A stretch of DNA of 19,068 nt, taken from the NCBI GenBank assembly GCA_036844705.1, contig DAIUFH010000039.1, forward strand, positions 1 through 19,068. The letters are read 5' to 3'. The stretch is from DAIUFH01 sp036844705 (lineage in GTDB: Bacteria; Bacillota; Clostridia; Tissierellales; Tissierellaceae). Made by a program: the position numbers and the translations under genes. Positions within the stretch are counted from its first letter, which is position 1, and the number at the start of each line of letters is the position of its first letter. Below the pieces are notes generated by a model. It saw nothing but the letters and a program-made list of their open reading frames with translations, did not search any database and was not told where the DNA came from. This document shows, piece after piece, positions 14,829-19,068 of this stretch.

Positions 14829-15498
14829 GGTATTAATAGTGGAAGATGATCCAATGGTAGCTCAAATTAATAAAAATTATGTTAGCAGTGTAGATGGATT
14901 TCAAGTTATAGGTATAGCAAAGAATGAAATTGAAGCTATATCATATATAAAAAAACGAGTGGTTGATTTAGTAATACTTGATATCTATTTACCAAAAGGT
15001 GATGGGATTTCAATTTTAAAAGAAGTACGTAGAATACAAGCAAAATGTGACGTTATTATGGTAACTGCTTCTGCGGAGGTTGAAAAAATTGATGAAGCAC
15101 TCAAATATGGTGTCATAGATTATCTTATAAAACCATTTGAGTATGAAAGATTAAAGAAGTCATTAGAAAATTATCAATCAAGACAATATACATTAAGTAA
15201 AGATAATAAAATAAGCCAAAGTGATATAGATAGGTTGTTGATATCTAGAATTAACTTACCAGATGAAACTATTCAGAAAGGGTTGAATAGACTTACATTA
15301 AAAAGGGTTATTTCTGTTATAGAAAAAAAGGCAGACAAATTTTTAAGTGTAGAGGAATTATCTGAAGAGTTAGGTCTAACAAAGGCTACAGTTAGGCGAT
15401 ATATGGATTATCTAGATAGAATAGGATATGTAATTCAAGAAATAGAATATGGTTCCGTTGGTCGTCCATTGTATTTATATAAGAAGATGAAGAAATAA
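14821..15498 (+). CDS. CitB/DcuR/MalR-family response regulator
   Basis: This 225-residue regulator has a receiver domain (about residues 1-120) with acidic pocket E8-D9-D10, phosphoacceptor D54 in VILDIYLP, T82 and K104 in LIKPFEYER. The C-terminal DNA-binding part (about 165-225) has a winged-helix/HTH region with SVEELSEELGLTKATVRRYM and GSVGRPLYLYK, characteristic of the CitB/DcuR group. It is the partner of the overlapping sensor kinase. The most likely target is the 2-hydroxycarboxylate transporter gene 323 bp downstream, whose leader contains an AT-rich inverted repeat. GAAGGAGG lies upstream of the ATG inside the kinase gene. The gene ends just before a strong terminator, so the transporter is separately transcribed. 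Confidence 0.94.
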   Translation: MTKVLIVEDDPMVAQINKNYVSSVDGFQVIGIAKNEIEAISYIKKRVVDLVILDIYLPKGDGISILKEVRRIQAKCDVIMVTASAEVEKIDEALKYGVIDYLIKPFEYERLKKSLENYQSRQYTLSKDNKISQSDIDRLLISRINLPDETIQKGLNRLTLKRVISVIEKKADKFLSVEELSEELGLTKATVRRYMDYLDRIGYVIQEIEYGSVGRPLYLYKKMKK

Positions 15499-15532
15499 AT
15501 ATTATTAAGATAAATTAAGCTGAGGATAGTAG

Positions 15533-15583
15533 AAAAAATATTGGTGACTTTGCATGTTATAAAGTTATCAATATTTTTTTTAT
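15533..15583 (+). terminator. Strong intrinsic terminator after the two-component operon
   Basis: A 19-bp stem (15533-15551 with 15561-15579, containing two G-U pairs) has a 9-nt loop and continues into a run of T residues. It starts about 35 nt after the response-regulator stop and separates the regulators from the transporter transcript. Confidence 0.9.
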
Positions 15584-15623
15584 TAATTTAATTTTAAGTA
15601 TATTATTTAAATATTCTAAAAAA

Positions 15624-15649
15624 TGATTAATTAATATATGATTTAATCA
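15624..15649. promoter_or_regulatory. AT-rich inverted repeat, candidate operator for the response regulator
   Basis: TGATTAA (15624-15630) and TTAATCA (15643-15649) form a 7-bp inverted repeat with a 12-bp spacer. The related ATGATTAAT and ATGATTTAAT could also be read as a direct repeat. DcuR/CitB-type regulators bind AT-rich repeats upstream of transporter genes, and this is the only such symmetry in the region between the terminator and the transporter. Confidence 0.4.
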
Positions 15650-15659
15650 AAACAAGGAG

Positions 15660-15764
15660 GTGGATAATGCTGAATTAAGTTTTCAAGATGCATTGAAAGA
15701 ACCATGTGAAGCTATATGTAAGAATTGGGAAAACGTATACAAATATACTCCAAAAAATCAATAA
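15660..15764 (+). CDS. Possible 34-codon leader ORF upstream of the transporter
   Basis: A GTG-initiated frame encodes 34 residues, beginning VDNAELSFQDALKEPCEAIC and ending YKYTPKNQ. Composition looks protein-like for this genome, but the GTG overlaps the strong ribosome site AAGGAGG. The optimally spaced ATG at 15667 is in a different frame and reads only three codons before a stop. Either a leader peptide is made from GTG, or this is a remnant of a gene whose ATG frame was shifted by one base. I do not recognise the peptide. The rest of this 323-bp gap holds the terminator, the inverted repeat and an unremarkable AT-rich leader. Confidence 0.3.
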   Translation: MDNAELSFQDALKEPCEAICKNWENVYKYTPKNQ

Positions 15765-15821
15765 AAAAGCATCAATAGAGTCGGGAGTAGCAAGAAATAT
15801 AAAAGTATTGGGGGTATAAAT

Positions 15822-17120
15822 ATGGGGCAATCAACTATTAGTTTACAAAAAAAAGATGGATATACAATAATGGGTATGTCTATAGGTATGTTTGCAATAA
15901 TTACAGTATTAGTTCTAACTGCTGCTTATATAGGGGTATTACCAAAAGGAATGATAGGTGCCTATCCACTTATGATGGTAATAGGTGCAATATTCAATGA
16001 AATAGGAAATAAAACACCAGGGATAAAGGATTTTTTAGGTGGGGGACCTATTATAGTAATCTTTGGTTCAGCAGCTATTGTTACCTTCAAATTGTTACCT
16101 GAATCAGCAATTACAATTATGGATAATTTTATGACAACAGAAGGATTCTTAGATTTTTATATAGCGTCACTTATAACGGGAAGTATATTAGGAATGGATA
16201 GAAAATTACTTATAAAGGCAGCAGTTAGGTATTTACCATGTATTTTGGGTGGGGTAATTGTAGCAGTTGGTTTAACAGGTATACTTGGTGCGATATTAGG
16301 ATTTGGTGCAAAGGAAGCGGTGCTTTTTGTTGCTATTCCAATAATGGGTGGTGGAATGGGTGCTGGTGCAGTACCCCTATCACAAATATTTGGTGAAGGT
16401 ATGAAGACTGACCCGGGTACTGTCTTATCTATGATGGTACCTGCCGTGGCATTAGGCAATGCACTTTCAATAGTAGCTGGTGGTTTACTAGATAGATTTG
16501 GTAAGAGTAGACCTAAATTCTCAGGCAATGGTAAGTTGATGGTAAATCAAGAAGATCCGGAAGAAAGCACTGAGGATAACGCTGAAATAAATTTAGTTTA
16601 CATGGGAATAGGATTGTTGCTTTCAACAACATTCTTTGCATGGGGAAGAATATTAGGTAAATTTATACCTCTACATGCTTATGCACTTATGATTATTTCA
16701 GTGGCTGTAGTAAAAGCTATTGGTATTATGCCTAGAAAATATGAAATAGCATGTTTTCAATGGTTCCAATTTATAATGGTAAACTTGACGCCTACATTAT
16801 TAGTCGGAATAGGTGTTTCTTATACCAATTTGGCAGAAGTTGCGGCAGCTTTTACACCAACTTATTTGGCGCTTGTAACCGTAACAGTAATTGGAGCAAT
16901 AATTGGATCGGGCTTTGTAGGCAAACTTCTAGGATTCTATCCAATAGAAGCTGCTATAACAGGTGGACTTTGTATGGCAAATATGGGGGGAACTGGTGAT
17001 GTTGCTGTATTATCAGCATCAAATAGAATGCATTTAATGCCATTTGCGCAAATATCGTCAAGATTAGGTGGAGCATTTATGTTAATTCTTGCCTCGGCTT
17101 TATTGGGATTCTTATCATAG
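15822..17120 (+). CDS. 2-hydroxycarboxylate transporter (2HCT/CitS/MaeN family)
   Basis: This 432-residue secondary transporter imports malate, citrate or a related 2-hydroxycarboxylate with Na+ or H+. Two re-entrant-loop signatures of the family are visible: GGGMGAGAVPLSQIFG (residues 176-191) and GGTGDVAVLSASNRMHLMP (389-407), the latter followed by FAQISSRLGG. R402 and R414 correspond in position to substrate-binding arginines of K. pneumoniae CitS. The length and about eleven hydrophobic segments are normal. The gene lies directly downstream of a DcuS/CitA-type two-component system, the same arrangement as MalK/MalR with the malate transporter MaeN in Bacillus, so induction by its own substrate is likely. 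The ribosome site is a G-rich GGGGGT. Malate versus citrate cannot be told from sequence. Confidence 0.95.
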   Translation: MGQSTISLQKKDGYTIMGMSIGMFAIITVLVLTAAYIGVLPKGMIGAYPLMMVIGAIFNEIGNKTPGIKDFLGGGPIIVIFGSAAIVTFKLLPESAITIMDNFMTTEGFLDFYIASLITGSILGMDRKLLIKAAVRYLPCILGGVIVAVGLTGILGAILGFGAKEAVLFVAIPIMGGGMGAGAVPLSQIFGEGMKTDPGTVLSMMVPAVALGNALSIVAGGLLDRFGKSRPKFSGNGKLMVNQEDPEESTEDNAEINLVYMGIGLLLSTTFFAWGRILGKFIPLHAYALMIISVAVVKAIGIMPRKYEIACFQWFQFIMVNLTPTLLVGIGVSYTNLAEVAAAFTPTYLALVTVTVIGAIIGSGFVGKLLGFYPIEAAITGGLCMANMGGTGDVAVLSASNRMHLMPFAQISSRLGGAFMLILASALLGFLS

Positions 17121-17150
17121 ATAAACTATAGTATATCCACTCCTTTTATC

Positions 17151-17179
17151 TTGCTACATTAATTTATTGAAGATATAAT
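17151..17179 (+). promoter_or_regulatory. Sigma-A-type promoter of the M20 amidohydrolase gene
   Basis: TTGCTA (17151-17156) and TATAAT (17174-17179) are separated by exactly 17 bp. The site lies about 30 nt before the start codon, making this gene independent of the preceding transporter. Confidence 0.7.
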
Positions 17180-17209
17180 AGACATAAGTTGGTAGGAGGA
17201 GTGATATAC

Positions 17210-18361
17210 ATGTACAAAAGTTTAATAGATAAATATGCAAATCAGATATTGGAGCTGAATGATTACCTAGCTGATAATCCGGAGATAGGCAGTGAGGAAT
17301 ACAAAACATCAAAGAGAATAGTGGAGCTGTTAACGAGAAATGGATTTGAAGTAGAGTACCCATTTGCAGGTTTAGCTACAGCATTTAAAACAAGTATCAA
17401 TAAGGGCAAGTCAAGAAAGGCTGCAATTCTAGTAGAATATGATGCACTTCGTGGACTAGGTCATGCCTGTGGACATTGCGCTAGTGGATCCATAAGCCTG
17501 TTGGCCGCATTAGTGTTAAATGAAATGAAGGATAGCATTGATGCTCAGATAGATATAATAGGAACTCCTGATGAAGAAATGAGGGGAGCCAAAGCTTTTA
17601 TGGCAAACCATGGGGTGTTTAATGATTATGACTTTGCCATAATGATGCATATGAATAATAAAAGCTATGTATATAGTGGAACTCTTGCTCTAGATTGCTA
17701 TGATTTTGAATTTAGCGGTCACCCAGCACATGCTGCAGCAACTCCATGGGAGGGAAGAAATGCTTTAAATGCCATGAGATTGTTCTTTGATGCAGTTGAT
17801 ATGATGAGACAGCATGTAAGGGATGATGCAAGAATTCATGGTATAATCAAGGATGGAGGAAAGGCTTCCAATATAGTTCCAGATTATACATTAGCAGAGT
17901 TTTGTGTAAGAAGCAAAAGTAGAGATTATCTTAATGAAATAACCCCATGGGTAATGGATTGTGCAAGAGCAGCTGCATTGGCTACTAGAACTGAGTTAAA
18001 AATTACTCAAGTTGGAGAAAAATATGATGAATTATCCAGAAAAATAACTGGTGACGAAATCTTAGAGGAATTATTTAAAGAGCAAGGGATTGAAACAGTT
18101 GACTTAAGTAATATCACAGGTGGATCTTCTGATATTGGAAATGTTGATTATATATGTCCGGCTTTTCATCCATATATAAGCATAGGCGAAGATTGTGGCA
18201 CCCATACAGTAGAATTTGCCAATGCTATTAAATCAGATAAAACCCATGAGGCCATTTTAAATGGTTCAGAGATTGTTATTAAATTTGTAAAAAAATTATA
18301 TGATATGCCTGAACTATTAGAAAAAATTAAAGAAGAACACAGAGAAAATAGAAGAAAATAA
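17210..18361 (+). CDS. M20-family amidohydrolase/metallopeptidase
   Basis: This 383-residue di-metal hydrolase belongs to the M20 (AbgB/PM20D2-like amidohydrolase) group, which cleaves N-acyl amino acids, p-aminobenzoyl-glutamate or small peptides in the cytoplasm. The metal motif GHACGHCASG is at residues 84-93 (H85, C87, H89). The acidic pair E122-E123 is in TPDEEMRGA, with H147 in MMHMN. The lid/dimerisation domain begins with GHPAHAAATPWEGRNAL (170-186), typical of this subgroup. The late metal-binding histidine is probably in FHPYISIGE or GTHTVEF. No signal peptide is seen. The start is the ATG nine nt after AGGAGGA; a TTG 21 nt earlier includes the ribosome site and is unlikely. It has its own promoter. 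The true substrate is unknown. Confidence 0.92.
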   Translation: MYKSLIDKYANQILELNDYLADNPEIGSEEYKTSKRIVELLTRNGFEVEYPFAGLATAFKTSINKGKSRKAAILVEYDALRGLGHACGHCASGSISLLAALVLNEMKDSIDAQIDIIGTPDEEMRGAKAFMANHGVFNDYDFAIMMHMNNKSYVYSGTLALDCYDFEFSGHPAHAAATPWEGRNALNAMRLFFDAVDMMRQHVRDDARIHGIIKDGGKASNIVPDYTLAEFCVRSKSRDYLNEITPWVMDCARAAALATRTELKITQVGEKYDELSRKITGDEILEELFKEQGIETVDLSNITGGSSDIGNVDYICPAFHPYISIGEDCGTHTVEFANAIKSDKTHEAILNGSEIVIKFVKKLYDMPELLEKIKEEHRENRRK

Positions 18362-18369
18362 AAATAAGG

Positions 18370-18398
18370 TTGCAAACAAATGTTCTTAGTGTTATAAT
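18370..18398 (+). promoter_or_regulatory. Sigma-A-type promoter of the coiled-coil protein gene
   Basis: TTGCAA (18370-18375) and TATAAT (18393-18398) have an ideal 17-bp spacer, about 32 nt before the start codon. It overlaps the inverted repeat at 18378-18415. Confidence 0.75.
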
Positions 18399-18415
18399 TT
18401 AGATAAAGAACATTT
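18378..18415. promoter_or_regulatory. Inverted repeat around the -10 element, candidate operator
   Basis: Perfect 10-bp arms AAATGTTCTT (18378-18387) and AAGAACATTT (18406-18415) enclose 18 bp that contain the TATAAT. One arm lies in the promoter spacer and the other near the transcription start, as expected for a repressor operator. In RNA only the second arm would normally be present, so an RNA hairpin is not the likely purpose. Confidence 0.5.
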
Positions 18416-18430
18416 AATGGGGGTTATTAT

Positions 18431-18823
18431 ATGGATGAAAAAATTTATGACCTACTAGAAAAGCTTTATATTGACTTAAACACCAAGATTGACAAAATGG
18501 ACGGAAGACTTGACCGAATGGATGATAGATTTGATCAAATAGATGGCAGGCTTGACCAAATGGATGATAGGTTTGACCAAATGGATGGCAGACTCGACCG
18601 AATGGATGATAGATTTGATAACGTTGAATCTATAATGGCAACTAAACAGGATATTGCTAGGCTTGAAGATAAAATGGACAAGAATTTCAAAGCACTATTT
18701 GATGGATATCATCTAACATATGAAAAATGTACGGAAATTGATAAAAAGGTGGACATTATAGATAGTAAAGTTGAAAAACATGATGTGGAAATAAGAGTAA
18801 TCAAGGGAGCTGCAAATGCGTAA
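18431..18823 (+). CDS. Coiled-coil protein with six heptad repeats
   Basis: This 130-residue, highly charged soluble protein has no signal peptide or membrane segment. Residues 23-64 are six consecutive 7-residue units alternating MDGRLDx and (M/I)DDRFDx, followed by VES, DKMDKNFKALFDGY and KVDIIDSKVEKHDVEIR, all keeping heptad spacing. The whole protein is therefore predicted to be a long parallel coiled coil. Similar short coiled-coil proteins are common in Firmicutes, but I know of no defined function. It has its own promoter and an inverted-repeat operator candidate. Its stop codon lies inside the terminator hairpin. The flanking M20 hydrolase and PucR-type regulator give no functional hint. 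Confidence 0.85.
   Translation: MDEKIYDLLEKLYIDLNTKIDKMDGRLDRMDDRFDQIDGRLDQMDDRFDQMDGRLDRMDDRFDNVESIMATKQDIARLEDKMDKNFKALFDGYHLTYEKCTEIDKKVDIIDSKVEKHDVEIRVIKGAANA
18497..18622 (+). repeat. Six tandem 21-bp repeats inside the coiled-coil gene
   Basis: Six in-frame 21-bp units, each starting ATGGAYG or a close variant (the third starts ATAGATG), encode the alternating heptads. Units 1, 3 and 5 resemble each other more than units 2, 4 and 6, so the ancestral duplication unit is probably 42 bp, present three times. Confidence 0.9.
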
Positions 18824-18840
18824 ATTTGTGGCTCTTATTT
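18806..18840 (+). terminator. Terminator overlapping the end of the coiled-coil gene
   Basis: GAGCTGCAAAT (18807-18817) pairs with ATTTGTGGCTC (18824-18834) over 11 bp with two G-U pairs and a 6-nt loop, followed by TTATTT. The stop codon lies partly in the loop. Confidence 0.7.
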
Positions 18841-18932
18841 ATATTAGTATTTCAAAATTTGGACAGTAATAAAAGGATATTTTATTTTTTTGCCGAATAT
18901 AAAGAGTATAAGGAGAAAAAAGGGGTGCTGCA

Positions 18933-19068
18933 ATGGGTGTATTACTTAGTGAATTATTAAAAATGCTATGTTTTCAAGATGCCAAACTCCTAACAGGAAC
19001 TGAAACAAGTAAAAGTACAAGTGTTAATGGTATAACTATAATTGAAAGACCCGATATAGCTGATTGGA
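18933..19068 (+). CDS. PucR-family transcriptional regulator, 5' end only
   Basis: Forty-five codons are visible before the window ends. MGVLLSELLKMLCFQDAKLLTG followed by the ITIIERPDIADW segment matches the start of the PucR N-terminal domain (purine-catabolism regulator type), where a first helix leads to a conserved motif of the form V..P(D)...W. Full members continue with a GGDEF-like middle domain and a C-terminal HTH_30 and act as transcriptional activators of nearby catabolic genes. The start ATG has AGGGGTG upstream. The regulated genes are probably downstream of the window, though the upstream M20 hydrolase is another candidate. Confidence 0.8.
   Translation, partial: MGVLLSELLKMLCFQDAKLLTGTETSKSTSVNGITIIERPDIADW

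Noticed and set aside
16157..16528. 123-codon minus-strand frame within the 2HCT transporter gene
   Set aside because: Shadow of a glycine-rich coding region (proline-rich when read in antisense).
18378..18415. LexA/DinR box
   Set aside because: The half-sites GTTC and GAAC occur in the wrong order and are about 20 bp apart, unlike GAAC-N4-GTTC.

Overview
The window looks like the chromosome of a low-GC Firmicute, most likely an anaerobic member of the Clostridia. This is an inference from the AT-rich DNA, strong AGGAGG-type ribosome binding sites, occasional TTG starts, and the mix of a tripartite tricarboxylate (TTT) transporter, a DcuS/CitA-type two-component system beside a 2-hydroxycarboxylate transporter, and bacterial Ku. 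No rRNA, tRNA, CRISPR array, insertion sequence or phage gene was seen.

Region 1 (1-7552) is a single plus-strand catabolic operon. It runs tctC (3' end only), tctB, tctA, an IlvD/Edd-family dehydratase, a split UxaA-type dehydratase/lyase (small SAF subunit and large subunit), a LarA-like (DUF2088) hydroxyacid racemase/epimerase, and a DapA-superfamily aldolase. It ends at a perfect 12-bp hairpin. The logic is import of a polar hydroxy- or sugar acid, stereochemical interconversion, dehydration by one of two unrelated dehydratases, and retro-aldol cleavage. The aldolase carries a GSN motif like 4-hydroxy-2-oxoglutarate aldolase and lacks the DHDPS arginine, so glyoxylate plus pyruvate are plausible products. 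The exact substrate cannot be read from sequence.

Region 2 (7553-12770) starts with two copies of a hairpin-forming intergenic repeat, each ending in an extended -10-like TGnTATAAT. An EamA permease and a D-2-hydroxyacid (glyoxylate/hydroxypyruvate-type) dehydrogenase follow. Next is ku, whose Shine-Dalgarno lies inside a terminator-like hairpin. An unrecognised membrane-anchored protein overlaps the end of ku in the opposite direction. A gloA-type glyoxalase I and a convergent YbhN-like membrane protein end the region and share a hairpin at their 3' ends.

Region 3 (12771-17120) holds a 477-bp gap with an approximately 200-nt rod-like foldable element (12866-13064) and a cre-like site. A DcuS/CitA-family sensor kinase overlaps its response regulator. 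After a strong terminator come an AT-rich inverted repeat and a possible 34-codon ORF ahead of a 2-hydroxycarboxylate:cation symporter. This is the same arrangement as MalK/MalR next to MaeN, so the pair probably senses and controls uptake of malate or citrate.

Region 4 (17121-19068) holds an M20-family amidohydrolase with a good sigma-A promoter, a coiled-coil protein built on six 21-bp repeats whose -10 element sits between the arms of a 10-bp inverted repeat, and the start of a PucR-family regulator cut by the window edge.
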